Source: Acidimicrobiia bacterium
GTDB taxonomy: Bacteria; Actinomycetota; Acidimicrobiia; IMCC26256; JAGNEX01
NCBI GenBank assembly: GCA_018003035.1
Contig: JAGNEX010000003.1
Coordinates: forward strand, 76,845-140,844
Length of the DNA: 64,000 nt
Reading direction: 5' to 3'
Under the pieces are notes generated by a model. It ran no database searches, was not told the DNA's origin, and saw nothing but the letters and a program-made list of their open reading frames with translations. This document shows, piece by piece, positions 8,244-16,560 of the stretch. The position numbers and the translations under genes are program-made. Positions within the stretch are counted from its first letter, which is position 1. Each line of letters begins with the position of its first letter.

Positions 8244-9236
8244 TCAGTTCTGATCGTCCTCCCGAATCTCGCCGCCTGAGGTCGCCGGAGGAGCCGGGGC
8301 AGGGATGAAGTCGACGGCGGTGATCCGGAGAGTGCCGGCCGACACATCCCACACGTACCGCACCACGTACTTGTTCTGGTCGACATCGGTAATCGTCAAA
8401 GCGGTTGGCGAGTAGTCGATCTTCGCGATCCCGATCCGGCTGCCGTCCTTCTGGGTGAGGAGCACGGTCAACAAACCGGTCGTCGCAGACGACGTCAAGG
8501 CGACGTTCGTCCCTTCCTTTTCGGGAACCTCGGCGACAACGACATCGACGTCACGGGGCGGATTCGTCGTTTGGGTCGACGGGGTTGTGGCGTGGGACGA
8601 CGTCGTGTTGGACGTTGATGACGGGTTCGAGGTCGCTGTTTGGGGCGGCCTGGTCGTCGAGGGTGTCGACGGATCGGGCGCTCCGGGGGTGACCGGGGTC
8701 TGCTGCTGGGCGGGCGGCTGCGTCAGCTGTTCCGGCGGGGCGTCGGTCGCTCGCGGGTTGGAAGGTGCCGTTTGACCTGGTTCTGACGTCACCTCTGGCG
8801 AGGTGTAGTCGATCGGAGGAATCGAGACCGGCGGATTGATTGGAGTGAGCCGTGGAACCTGGGACGGCACGATCGTGCCTGGGCCGGTTTGAACCTGGCT
8901 GTTTGGCACGGTCACGGGATCGGCAGGTCCACCGTCGGCCAGGCCGTCGGTACTCGGGCTGTACTTGACGACCGGATCGTTCGGGTTGCCGGTGTCGGTA
9001 CTGACTTCGGTGTTGGGCACCGCCACGGGGGACTGAGGGCGCGGCGCGTCTGCGGCGCTCGGGGCTTCGACCGAAGACGGTGCCTCGAGAACCTGCTCTA
9101 CGTCTGGTGGCGGAGACGCGACAACCTTGCTGGCCGCAGCGTCGAATCCGACATGCGCAGCCACCAAGGCCAGGATCGCGGCCGCGCCCCAGAGAGCGAC
9201 GAACCTCAAGTTGTTCACGGAGCTATTGTGACCCAT
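8244..9236 (-). CDS. Membrane-anchored Pro/Thr/Ser-rich extracytoplasmic protein
   Basis: A 330-residue protein of unknown function. One N-terminal hydrophobic segment (FVALWGAAAILALVAAHVGF, about 10-29) acts as an anchor or uncleaved signal. About 180 residues of Pro/Thr/Ser/Gln-rich low-complexity sequence follow. A folded-looking C-terminal module begins near residue 225 (VVVAEVPEKEGTNVALTSSA ... KYVVRYVWDVSAGTLRITAVDFI) and ends in a Pro-rich acidic tail. The ATG before GHNSSVNN is preferred over an upstream TTG, because a GGAAG ribosome site lies eight bases before it. The gene is divergent from the two-component operon and separated from it by 95 bases, so it may be a target of that system; this is inference. 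Confidence 0.65.
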   Translation of the reverse strand: MGHNSSVNNLRFVALWGAAAILALVAAHVGFDAAASKVVASPPPDVEQVLEAPSSVEAPSAADAPRPQSPVAVPNTEVSTDTGNPNDPVVKYSPSTDGLADGGPADPVTVPNSQVQTGPGTIVPSQVPRLTPINPPVSIPPIDYTSPEVTSEPGQTAPSNPRATDAPPEQLTQPPAQQQTPVTPGAPDPSTPSTTRPPQTATSNPSSTSNTTSSHATTPSTQTTNPPRDVDVVVAEVPEKEGTNVALTSSATTGLLTVLLTQKDGSRIGIAKIDYSPTALTITDVDQNKYVVRYVWDVSAGTLRITAVDFIPAPAPPATSGGEIREDDQN

Positions 9237-9240
9237 CGAG

Positions 9241-9255
9241 GTCACTTCCAGTGAC
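9241..9255. promoter_or_regulatory. Perfect inverted repeat GTCACT-TCC-AGTGAC
   Basis: Six-base arms around a three-base spacer, five bases before the minus-strand ATG at 9236 and in the divergent region shared with the response regulator gene. On the minus strand the spacer and next bases read GGAAG, the likely ribosome site. The repeat could be a DNA operator or an mRNA hairpin that hides the ribosome site. Confidence 0.45.
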
Positions 9256-9331
9256 AAGCCGTTACAAAATCGGCTTTAAGATTGCCTCAAGCGAGCTACC
9301 AACCGGCCCCTCCGCGTAGTCTGACCCACCG

Positions 9332-10021
9332 ATGCCATCACTTCTTATTATCGAAGACGACCAACGGATCCGCGAAGCACTGGTGCGGATGCTCACCCAA
9401 CGGGGACACGAAGTTCGTTCCGTGTCACGCGGGATGGACGGTATCCGCCAGGTCGTCGAGTTTGGACCCGACGTCGTGATCTTGGACCTGGGTTTGCCCG
9501 ACGTTGACGGGTCCGTGGTTGTCAAGATGATCCGCGCCACCTCCAACGTGCCGATTTTGGTCGCGACCGCTCGGGACGAAGAGGGCGAGATCGTCCGTGT
9601 TCTCGATGACGGAGCCGACGACTACGTCGTCAAACCCTTCTCGGCCGCGCAGATTGACGCCCGCATTCGGGCGATCCTTCGCCGGACATCAACCGAGGAT
9701 TCGGCGGCCGAACTCGTCGTGGGTGTTCTCCGCATCGACCCCGCAACGCGTCAAGCAACCGTCAGTGGAGACGAGCTCGAGCTGACCCGCAAGGAGTTCG
9801 ACCTCCTTGCGTACCTTGCGGCCCGGGCTGGCACGGTCGTCACGAAGCGTGAGATTTTGGCCGGTGTTTGGCGGCAGCCATATGGCGGTGCCGACAAGAC
9901 CGTTGACGTCCACCTTTCTTGGCTTCGCAGGAAACTCGGCGAGAGCGCCGCGGAGCCACGGTTTCTTCGAACGGTTCGCGGCGTTGGGGTGCGCTTGGTG
10001 GATCCTGACGAGGTCGATTGA
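9332..10021 (+). CDS. OmpR/PhoB-family response regulator
   Basis: A 229-residue regulator. Its receiver domain (1-120) has the acidic pair E8/D9/D10, phospho-acceptor D52 in VVILDLGLPD, and the conserved Lys in VVKPFS. A winged-helix DNA-binding domain (about 130-225) contains ELTRKEFDLLAYLA and KTVDVHLSWLRRKLGE. It is coupled to the histidine kinase gene by a four-base overlap, so this is a classic two-component pair. A possible -10 element TAGTCT at 9317-9322 would give a leader of only about three bases. The signal and targets are unknown; the divergent Pro/Thr-rich membrane protein is a candidate target. Confidence 0.95.
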   Translation: MPSLLIIEDDQRIREALVRMLTQRGHEVRSVSRGMDGIRQVVEFGPDVVILDLGLPDVDGSVVVKMIRATSNVPILVATARDEEGEIVRVLDDGADDYVVKPFSAAQIDARIRAILRRTSTEDSAAELVVGVLRIDPATRQATVSGDELELTRKEFDLLAYLAARAGTVVTKREILAGVWRQPYGGADKTVDVHLSWLRRKLGESAAEPRFLRTVRGVGVRLVDPDEVD

Positions 10022-11367
10022 GACGGCAGCTGGTCCTCATCGGGACCACCGCCGCGGTCGCAGTAACCGTTGCATTTCTGATCCCTCTCCTGCTCGCCGC
10101 ACGAAGCACGGCCTTTGACCGTTCGGTCGCAGAGGCAGAACGTGAGGCCATCGGCGTCGCCCTCGAAGCCATCGAGGCGATCACCACACAGGGCCTTTTT
10201 GAAGTTCCTTTCGTCCAGTTAGAGGGCCCGCTGAGCGCCATCGTCGTCGACCATGGCGCGGAGCGAACGTCGATCATCCTGCCGAGTCAGCGGATCGGCG
10301 CTGCCATTACGAACCAAGAAACCCTGGTGGCAGCACGTGCCGGCGAGAACTTCACGGCAAAGGTCGGCCAAGACCGACGGGTCGTAGTTTCGCTTCGGGT
10401 ACCGGGGTCGACCGAGTACGTGTCTGGTGCGATCCTCGTCAGCCGCGAATCGCTGTGGTCGGGCGTCGGAGGCGCTTTTGCGATCATCACCGTTATCGCC
10501 GTCGTCGCCTTGGCCTTCGGAGTGTTGCTACTCGATCGTTTGGCCGTCTCGGTTGCTGGGCCGGTGCAGAGCCTCGCCGCCGCAGCCCACCGCGTCGGTC
10601 TTGGCGACTTGGATGTCCGTGTCGAAGAGAAGGGTCCGGTGGAGATCGCCGAGACCGCCGCGGTCTTCAACAAGATGACGGAGCGGATTGGTCACCTTCT
10701 GGTGGCCGAAAGAGAGCTTGTCGCCGACCTGAGTCATCGACTCCGGACACCACTCACAGCGCTGAACATCGATATCGAATGCGTTGAAGACGACGACACG
10801 CGAGCCCGCCTGCTCGAAGACGTCGGCCATGTCGAGTCCACCTTGACCGAGGTAATCCGCGAGGCCCGCAGCGCGACGCGAACCGATGCCCCTGAGGTAT
10901 CTGATCTGGGGGAAGTCATCGCGGAACGCTTGAGTTTTTGGGAACCTCTCGCCGAAGACCAGGAACGGCCGTGGGCGCATCGGGTGGAGTCCGATCTGCC
11001 CTACGTGGCGATTCCTCGCGGCGATCTGGTCGCACTTTTAGACGCGTTGATCGGCAACGTTTTTGCGCACACACCCGAGGGTTGCGGATACGGCGTCGCG
11101 GTGCGCTTGGTCAACGACCGATCGCAGATCCGCTTGATCGTGACCGACCAAGGGCCTGGGTTCGACGATCCGGCAAGCGCCCTTGAACGAGGGGTGAGCG
11201 GCGGCGACTCCACCGGACTTGGGCTCGACATCGTCAAACGAACCGCCGAGCACGCCAACGGGTCGGTGAATGTGGGCAACCGAGCTGGTGGTGGCGGTCG
11301 CGTCGAGGTGATCCTGCCTGCAACCAACACCGACGTGCAGCCGGTGCGAAAGCGACCGATCCGTTAG
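10018..11367 (+). CDS. Sensor histidine kinase
   Basis: A 449-residue kinase that begins with TTG inside the regulator's stop. It has two membrane segments (about 5-28 and 148-172) flanking an external sensor region of roughly 120 residues. A HAMP linker follows (DRLAVSVAGPVQSLAAAAHRVGLGDLDVRV), then the H-box ADLSHRLRTPLTAL with the phosphorylated His, and a HATPase domain with an N-box-like segment (LIGNVFAHTPEG), G1 (DQGPGFDDP) and G2 (STGLGLDIVKR). The N-box has His in place of the common Asn-His core. The final bases overlap the convergent lipoprotein gene by four bases. Confidence 0.94.
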   Translation: MRRQLVLIGTTAAVAVTVAFLIPLLLAARSTAFDRSVAEAEREAIGVALEAIEAITTQGLFEVPFVQLEGPLSAIVVDHGAERTSIILPSQRIGAAITNQETLVAARAGENFTAKVGQDRRVVVSLRVPGSTEYVSGAILVSRESLWSGVGGAFAIITVIAVVALAFGVLLLDRLAVSVAGPVQSLAAAAHRVGLGDLDVRVEEKGPVEIAETAAVFNKMTERIGHLLVAERELVADLSHRLRTPLTALNIDIECVEDDDTRARLLEDVGHVESTLTEVIREARSATRTDAPEVSDLGEVIAERLSFWEPLAEDQERPWAHRVESDLPYVAIPRGDLVALLDALIGNVFAHTPEGCGYGVAVRLVNDRSQIRLIVTDQGPGFDDPASALERGVSGGDSTGLGLDIVKRTAEHANGSVNVGNRAGGGGRVEVILPATNTDVQPVRKRPIR

Positions 11368-12311
11368 GACGCGACACTTTCGAATAGCGACCGAATCTCA
11401 GCCCTGTCAAAGGCGCCGTCGAGGCGGGCTTTGATGTTGCCGTCGCCGTCGATAGCGAACATCCATGGTTCGCTCGGTAAGCCCCATGCTTCGACGGTCG
11501 GGACGACGGGCTCATCGATGGCCGCGCCCTTGTAAATCTCAACGTGAACGGGGATTACCGCGTCCGCAAAATCGGTCTCGGTTTCGATCATGAGGTCGAG
11601 TACCGGGCCGCAGAATCTCGTTTGGCACAGCGCTGGCGTGGCAAACAAGACGACGACGGGCTTACCGGCGCCGATGACATCCGCGAGGTTGTCCTGGTGG
11701 AAGTCGCACGCGGGGTCTCGGGTGCAGAGGGGGTCGACACCCATCGGGTCCGCAACGGTCGGGCTCGCAGCGGTCGGAGCCTTGTCGCCAGGTGCGGCAA
11801 CGGCGAACTTGTCGGCAACCTGCCAGCTCAGCGGCTCGGGGAGTTCCTTGCCGTCGAGTTGGATCGCCATGTCCCAGATCCCGGCTTTGTCGAAGTCGTA
11901 CTGGACGGTGAAGAGGCCTCGTCCGTCTAGACCTTGATCCCGCAGCGTTGCGTCAATGAACTCCTGTGGCGCCTTACCGTCGTTCGAGAACCCGACCTTG
12001 ACCGTCCCTTGCGAGATCTCTTTGACCACGGAATCCTTCTGGGAGACGATCCCGAAGGCGACCCGGTTCTCCCCGACCGCTACGTCGGTGCTGGACCTGA
12101 CGCCGAAGATTTCCGGTCCACCGACCTTGCCGGGAATCGTCGTGGACGACTTGGAATCGCTGGCGGAGGCGTCGTTCTTGTCGTCTTCGCCGCAGGCAGC
12201 GAGGAAACCCGCGCTGCCGAGAAGGGATGCGCCGCCGAGCGCCCCAACGACAAACGTCCGACGGTTGAAACGGTTATCTGACGAGACCACGTGCTGCGTC
12301 CTTGATCGCAA
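11364..12311 (-). CDS. Tat-type lipoprotein with thioredoxin-like CX4C domain
   Basis: A 315-residue exported protein. A twin-arginine signal (NRRTFVVGALGG) ends in a lipobox LAAC with acceptor C40, followed by an acidic/Ser-rich linker. A beta-rich middle domain (about 65-165) precedes a C-terminal thioredoxin-like fold (about 205-315) with GKPVVVLFATPALCQTRFCG, where C229 and C234 form a CX4C pair instead of CXXC. The section SEPWMFAIDGDGNIKARLDGAF matches the end of thioredoxin-fold proteins. C196 and C202 form a second pair upstream. It is likely an outward-facing redox or copper-handling lipoprotein; the substrate is not shown. Convergent with the kinase gene. Confidence 0.75.
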   Translation of the reverse strand: MRSRTQHVVSSDNRFNRRTFVVGALGGASLLGSAGFLAACGEDDKNDASASDSKSSTTIPGKVGGPEIFGVRSSTDVAVGENRVAFGIVSQKDSVVKEISQGTVKVGFSNDGKAPQEFIDATLRDQGLDGRGLFTVQYDFDKAGIWDMAIQLDGKELPEPLSWQVADKFAVAAPGDKAPTAASPTVADPMGVDPLCTRDPACDFHQDNLADVIGAGKPVVVLFATPALCQTRFCGPVLDLMIETETDFADAVIPVHVEIYKGAAIDEPVVPTVEAWGLPSEPWMFAIDGDGNIKARLDGAFDRAEIRSLFESVAS

Positions 12312-12437
12312 GGGGTGAACGCTCTCAGGGTACGCGCCGATGGCGACGTAACTCGATCGCTGGGTGGCGGGTAGCCAGAACCCTGCACCTCAGATCGAGG
12401 TCGAGACACCTAGCTGAAGGGCCGGACCCATTGGCGG

Positions 12438-12443
12438 TAAGGT
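12438..12443 (+). promoter_or_regulatory. -10 element TAAGGT placed for a leaderless transcript
   Basis: TAAGGT lies at -12 to -7 relative to the ATG at 12450 of the RidA gene. Confidence 0.55.
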
Positions 12444-12449
12444 GCCCAA

Positions 12450-12836
12450 ATGCCAGTCGAGCCGCAGACCAGTCGTGCCACACCGCCCGCCCTCGGACCG
12501 TATTCGCCAGCCGTGCGAGTTGGGCCGTGGCTCATTCTGAGCGGACAACTCGGACTTGATCCCGAGACCGGCACGTTGGTGGACGGCGGGGCAGAAGCAC
12601 AGACTGCACGTGCAATGAAGACGATCTCAGCAGTGCTGGCCGAACACGATCTGTCGGTGGCAGCGATCGCGAAAACCACGATCTTTGTGACCGATCTTGC
12701 ATCGTTCCAAGCAATCAACGAGGCGTACGCGACAGCTCTCGACGGACATCGGCCCGCTCGGTCAACCGTCCAAGTAGCGGCCCTTCCCGCGGGCGGGTTG
12801 GTAGAGATCGAAGTGTGGGCCTGGGCAGAGGGCTAG
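12450..12836 (+). CDS. RidA family enamine/imine deaminase
   Basis: A 128-residue protein, the usual size for RidA (YjgF/YER057c/UK114). Family landmarks are LGPYSPAVRVGPWLILSGQLGLDPETG near the start, QTARAMKTISAVLAEH in the middle, and RPARSTVQVAALPAGGLVEIEVWA at the end, including the substrate-binding Arg before STV and the terminal Glu. RidA proteins hydrolyse reactive enamine/imine intermediates from PLP enzymes and so protect metabolism. Transcription appears leaderless. A 53-residue membrane protein follows 44 bases downstream and may be cotranscribed. Confidence 0.93.
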   Translation: MPVEPQTSRATPPALGPYSPAVRVGPWLILSGQLGLDPETGTLVDGGAEAQTARAMKTISAVLAEHDLSVAAIAKTTIFVTDLASFQAINEAYATALDGHRPARSTVQVAALPAGGLVEIEVWAWAEG

Positions 12837-12880
12837 GCGAAGAGGCAACCTAACCGGGGGCGGTGCTATCGTCCCGGGCC

Positions 12881-13042
12881 ATGGGAGAAGCTCTCGGTGG
12901 AATCATCATCGCCCTGCTCATGGTGCTCGGGCTGCCTATTGCCGTCATGCTGGGCGGATTGTTGTGGTCAGCGCTGATCGGAGCTTCCTTGGACAGCTAC
13001 GCGGTTGAGAAGACCGCTGCTGAGGGTGGCTCCGACAACTAA
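12881..13042 (+). CDS. Small single-span membrane protein (53 residues)
   Basis: A short ATG-started frame encoding MGEALGGIIIALLMVLGLPI, a continued hydrophobic stretch to about residue 40, then a soluble tail AVEKTAAEGGSDN. It has one long or two closely spaced membrane helices. TATCGT at 12867-12872, preceded by TGC, is a reasonable -10 element that would give a two-base leader. It lies in the same direction as ridA. No homologue is recognised. The hydrophobic plus charged-tail composition and promoter placement support a real gene, but there is no ribosome site to confirm it. Confidence 0.55.
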   Translation: MGEALGGIIIALLMVLGLPIAVMLGGLLWSALIGASLDSYAVEKTAAEGGSDN

Positions 13043-13162
13043 CACGAGGCCCTTCCCAGGTTCACTGCACGGCGAACCAGCTCTGTCTTTCCCCTGCGAG
13101 CCCAAGTTAGAGGTGCCTCGGACCCGCCAGCTGCGGACCCGTTCTCGCACAACGAAGCCTCG

Positions 13163-14035
13163 TCAGAAGTTCGCGCGATACCACTTGGTCCACGCGGCCC
13201 CTGGGTCAACGAATCGGGTTTCCCACGATCGCAGCCAGGCACTTGCACCAGCGGCATCGCCGGTGAACTGGCCCGAGTTAGTTCCGCTGACCAGGTCCCT
13301 CATCCGCTGTTGGTATACCCACTGCTGATGCTGTTCTTGGGGTGGAGCGGAGCGATCGTGACGGAAGGCCACGAACGTCATCGGTGGCCGTGACCACGGG
13401 ACCAGATCATCCAGTCGTGGGACGCCGTCAGAGTCATTTTCGATCACGAGGACCGACGCGTTACCCGTCTTCATATGTTCAACCGGCGCCGCTGTGGCGA
13501 GGACATGGGTGATCACACCTGGGACCCGATCGGGCTTGGTCGCATCTAGTTGAGCCAAATTGACCCCGACCATGCCGCCCAAACTGTGCCCCACCACCGT
13601 CACCGTTGCCCCTGGCGTCACACCGGCCGCAGATAGGGCAGCGATCGAGACGTTGACGAGGTCGGTCTCACCCGAGAAGTAGTTCGCAACCGCTTGAGCG
13701 AAGGAGAACGGCCCCGTCCAGAGATTCTCGAAGTCCGTTCCTCGGACGCCGAGCACGTACTCGCCGCTGTTGAGTCGGGTGACAGTGACCGCGATGTCCC
13801 GGATCCCATCACCATCGGAGTCTGCTGACGCGCCCGGGTAACGCAGCCAAGGCTCCTCGGTCAAGACGATCTCATCGAGGTAGTCGGCAGCGGTTGTCGC
13901 GGTGGCCACATGGCCGTCCGGTGTGACCTCGGTGATCGGAGGTCCTGGATCGTTCCCAGGAAGCGCGCCGGCAAGACCTGACGACACCGAAACCGCGCAT
14001 GCGAAAGATGCCAGCAGCGAACCGAGCCTGGACAC
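13163..14035 (-). CDS. Secreted alpha/beta-hydrolase, lipase-like
   Basis: A 290-residue protein with an N-terminal signal peptide (LGSLLASFACAVSVSSGLAGALPG, cleavage near 26). The nucleophile elbow GHSLGG is at 149-154 (Ser151), inside a beta-strand/helix context typical of class 3 lipases and other hydrolases. An earlier VLGVRGTDFENLWTG matches the oxyanion region of lipase_3 proteins. A later VLVIENDSDGVPRLDD could supply the acid, and FVAFRHDRSAPPQEQHQQ the His. An Asp-rich SDSDGDGIRD loop (72-80) may bind calcium. It stands alone on the minus strand. The lipase class call is moderate; the substrate is unknown. Confidence 0.75.
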   Translation of the reverse strand: MSRLGSLLASFACAVSVSSGLAGALPGNDPGPPITEVTPDGHVATATTAADYLDEIVLTEEPWLRYPGASADSDGDGIRDIAVTVTRLNSGEYVLGVRGTDFENLWTGPFSFAQAVANYFSGETDLVNVSIAALSAAGVTPGATVTVVGHSLGGMVGVNLAQLDATKPDRVPGVITHVLATAAPVEHMKTGNASVLVIENDSDGVPRLDDLVPWSRPPMTFVAFRHDRSAPPQEQHQQWVYQQRMRDLVSGTNSGQFTGDAAGASAWLRSWETRFVDPGAAWTKWYRANF

Positions 14036-14172
14036 GGTGGCCTCCCTTGGTGACCCGCCCCTGAGTCACGTCCCGTCGCACCCTATCGCAGCATCTGAGC
14101 ACGCGTTGAGGTCCTCGACTGGTGGGCCGCGGCGCCGGTTGTCGGGCCGGGCGGCTGCCCTCCAAACGCGGA

Positions 14173-14907
14173 CTAGCGCGAGGCGGATTCCCCGACCATG
14201 CCGCCGGAGCCAAAGCGGTACCCGACCGACCGTACGGTCTGGATGTATCCCGCGTACTCGTCTCCGAGTTTGGCGCGCAGGCGACGCACGTGGACGTCGA
14301 CCGTGCGTGCACCGCCGTAGTACTCATAGCCCCACACCCGACTGAGCAACGTCTCTCGTGTGAACGCCTTACCCGGGTGTGTGGCGAAGAATTTGAGAAG
14401 TTCGTACTCCATGAAGGTCAGGTCGAGGGGGCGGTCACCGACGGCGGCTTGATACGTCTCGGGGTTCAGGACAAGCCCCCGGTAGTCGATGAGTTCGGTT
14501 TCGGGATTGATCCCGGCCCTACGAAGCATGAGTGCAAGGCGTGTCGAGAACTCTTGCGGTACCAGCGGCAGCAGGCAGAACTCTTCAAAGAGCGATTCGC
14601 GCATTTCGAGGTCGTCGAGTTGATCGCCGCGAATGAAGATCATCACCGGCTCCAACCTGGTCTCTGACTTACGCAGACCCCGACAGAGAGTGAACGCACC
14701 GTCGAGGTCGGGATCGGCCGAGATGATCCCTCCTGCCCACTGGTCAACCGGGCCTAAAGCCATGGCCTCAGACACGTTGGCAACGGCGGTCCACTTGATG
14801 CGGACGCTGTCGAGCAGCCGAGCCAACAACGGGTCGGGCGGGTTGGGATAGACCAGAAACTGCTCTGCCGATCCGTCCGCGGGCGTAGGGGGCGGGGCCC
14901 AGCTCAC
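14173..14907 (-). CDS. glnR: GlnR-like orphan OmpR-family regulator (atypical receiver)
   Basis: A 244-residue regulator. The C-terminal winged helix (about 150-235: LDLTFMEYELLKFFATHPGK, FTRETLLSRVWGYEYYGG, RTVDVHVRRLRAKLG) closely resembles actinobacterial GlnR, the global nitrogen regulator. The receiver-like domain lacks the phosphorylation pocket: FLVYPNP replaces the usual acidic start, and the position eight residues before the turn glycine in GGIISADPDLDG is Ile rather than Asp. GlnR proteins are known to be phosphorylation-independent. It starts with GTG after a GAGG site, 103 bases downstream of glnA2 on the same strand, with glnA1 and glnE adjacent. This context makes GlnR the best reading; another OmpR orphan is the alternative. 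Confidence 0.8.
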   Translation of the reverse strand: MSWAPPPTPADGSAEQFLVYPNPPDPLLARLLDSVRIKWTAVANVSEAMALGPVDQWAGGIISADPDLDGAFTLCRGLRKSETRLEPVMIFIRGDQLDDLEMRESLFEEFCLLPLVPQEFSTRLALMLRRAGINPETELIDYRGLVLNPETYQAAVGDRPLDLTFMEYELLKFFATHPGKAFTRETLLSRVWGYEYYGGARTVDVHVRRLRAKLGDEYAGYIQTVRSVGYRFGSGGMVGESASR

Positions 14908-15010
14908 GTGGTGACCTCGCCCACCAGCAGCAATCCGGCTCGTTCAGAGCTGGCGCTGCGCGACCACGCTAAGCCGATGGGGGCACCCAAATGGGGTGGC
15001 GGCGACCCGT

Positions 15011-16336
15011 TCATAGGGAGCCCAGGTAGCGGTCGACCTCGAACGGGCTGACATAGCGGCGGTACTCGTCCCAGTCAGCGCGCTTGTTGCGGATGAAGAA
15101 GCTGAAGACGTGTTCACCTAACGCGTCTGCGACCAACTCGGAGTTTTCCATTTCGTCGAGCGCTTCGTTGAGGGTTTCGGGAAGGGCGTTGATCCCGCTG
15201 GCCACCCGCTCGACTTGAGACATTTCAAAGATGTTGTTGGTCGCGGCGGGTGGTAGTTCGTAGCCCTCGGTGATGCCTTTGAGGCCGGCAGCCAAGATCA
15301 CCGAATATGCCAGGTACGGGTTGCAGGCCGGATCTGGCGCCCGGAACTCGACCCGGGTGGAGGACGCCTTGCCTTTCTTGACCAGCGGCACCCGGACCAA
15401 TGCCGACCGATTGTTGCGGGCCCAGCCGATGAAGACCGGCGCCTCTAGACCAACCGTAAGGCGCTTATAGGAGTTGATCCACTGGTTGGTGACGGCGGTG
15501 ATTTCTCTGGCGTGGTGGAGCAGTCCAGCGATGAACTGGTGTGCGACGACGGACAGCCCGTCGGGGGAGTCGGCGTCGGCGAACGCATTCCGATCACCTT
15601 CGAAGAGCGAGAAGTGGGTGTGCATCCCCGAGCCCGCAAGGTCGGTCCGCGGCTTGGGCATGAACGTCGCATGTACGTCATGGTGCTGTGCCACCACCCT
15701 GACGACATGTCGAAACGTCATGATGGCGTCGGCCATGCTCAGCGCATCGTCGTAACGCAGGTCGATCTCTTGCTGCGAATACGACACCTCGTGGTGGGAG
15801 TACTCGACCGGAATCGACATCGCTTCGAGCGCCAAGATCGTGTCGCGGCGGAGATCCGAGGTCTTGGTGCTGGCCGTATGGTCGAAGTAGCCGCCGCGGT
15901 CCAACAGCGAGCTGGTGTCGAGGTCTTTGAAGTAGAAGAACTCCATCTCGGGGCCAGCGAACAAGGTGAAGCCAGCCTCGCGAGCCTTCTGAAGATTGCG
16001 CCTCAGCACCTGGCGTGGGTCGCCGGGGAACGGTTCGCCGTTGTGGAGCTGAATGTCACAGAACATCCGGCCCACAGGGGCAGCGTCACCGCGCCACGGC
16101 AAGATCTCGAAGGTTGACGGGTCGGGGACGGCCAGCATGTCGGCCTCTTGAACCCGGGAGTAGCCGTCGATCGCCGAACCGTCAAAGGTCACGCCCTCAT
16201 CGAAGGCAGCTTCGAGATCTGCGGGGGTGATCGCAACAGATTTGAGGGTCCCAAGGACGTCGGTGAACCACAGCCGAACAAAGCGCACCCCGCGCTCTTC
16301 AACGGTGCGGAGGACGTATTCTCGCTGTCGATCCAT
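15011..16336 (-). CDS. glnA2: Type I glutamine synthetase, GlnA2 type
   Basis: A 441-residue protein with the full GS fold: N-terminal beta-grasp (VRFVRLWFTDVLGTLKSVAI), latch FDGSAIDGYSRVQEADM, metal site GPEMEFFYF, ATP site KPRTDLAGSGMHTHFSLF, and NQWINSYKRLTVG with the Asn/Ser flap. There is no NLYDL adenylylation motif, so GlnE should not control it. It matches the GlnA2 group, which in Mycobacterium tuberculosis also sits beside glnA1 and glnE. GlnA2 enzymes make glutamine weakly or act on other amines such as polyamines, so the substrate is uncertain. The start was set at the ATG of MDRQREYVLR because the upstream extension is not family-like. Confidence 0.92.
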   Translation of the reverse strand: MDRQREYVLRTVEERGVRFVRLWFTDVLGTLKSVAITPADLEAAFDEGVTFDGSAIDGYSRVQEADMLAVPDPSTFEILPWRGDAAPVGRMFCDIQLHNGEPFPGDPRQVLRRNLQKAREAGFTLFAGPEMEFFYFKDLDTSSLLDRGGYFDHTASTKTSDLRRDTILALEAMSIPVEYSHHEVSYSQQEIDLRYDDALSMADAIMTFRHVVRVVAQHHDVHATFMPKPRTDLAGSGMHTHFSLFEGDRNAFADADSPDGLSVVAHQFIAGLLHHAREITAVTNQWINSYKRLTVGLEAPVFIGWARNNRSALVRVPLVKKGKASSTRVEFRAPDPACNPYLAYSVILAAGLKGITEGYELPPAATNNIFEMSQVERVASGINALPETLNEALDEMENSELVADALGEHVFSFFIRNKRADWDEYRRYVSPFEVDRYLGSL

Positions 16337-16417
16337 GGTCACAGTGTGGCACCGCTCCGCATGCGCGTCAGCACTGTTTGGAAACTGCTCGCACAGCTCG
16401 CCAAGGGCGTCGAGGCG

Positions 16418-16434
16418 GTTAACAAGCCGTTCAC
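16418..16434 (+). promoter_or_regulatory. Possible GlnR-type half-sites between glnA2 and glnA1
   Basis: GTTAAC (16418-16423) and GTTCAC (16429-16434) start 11 bases apart, the period expected for adjacent GlnR half-sites, within the divergent glnA2/glnA1 region. The match to the Streptomyces consensus is partial, so this is only a candidate. Confidence 0.3.
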
Positions 16435-16554
16435 ATTTGAGCAACGGTGCCGTCATCGCACGCAACGAGTCTGAATACCGCCCAAGCCGGGCATATCGAC
16501 TCGTTCTTCATCAACGTGTCAAGCTCGCGCTTACAAAGTAAATCGTTGCGCCCA

Positions 16555-16560
16555 TACATT
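16555..16560 (+). promoter_or_regulatory. Probable glnA1 -10 element TACATT
   Basis: TACATT lies 36 bases before the glnA1 start and would give a leader of about 30 bases containing the AAAGGA ribosome site. A short TTAC-AAA-GTAA palindrome (16531-16541) overlaps the -35 position. Confidence 0.45.
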
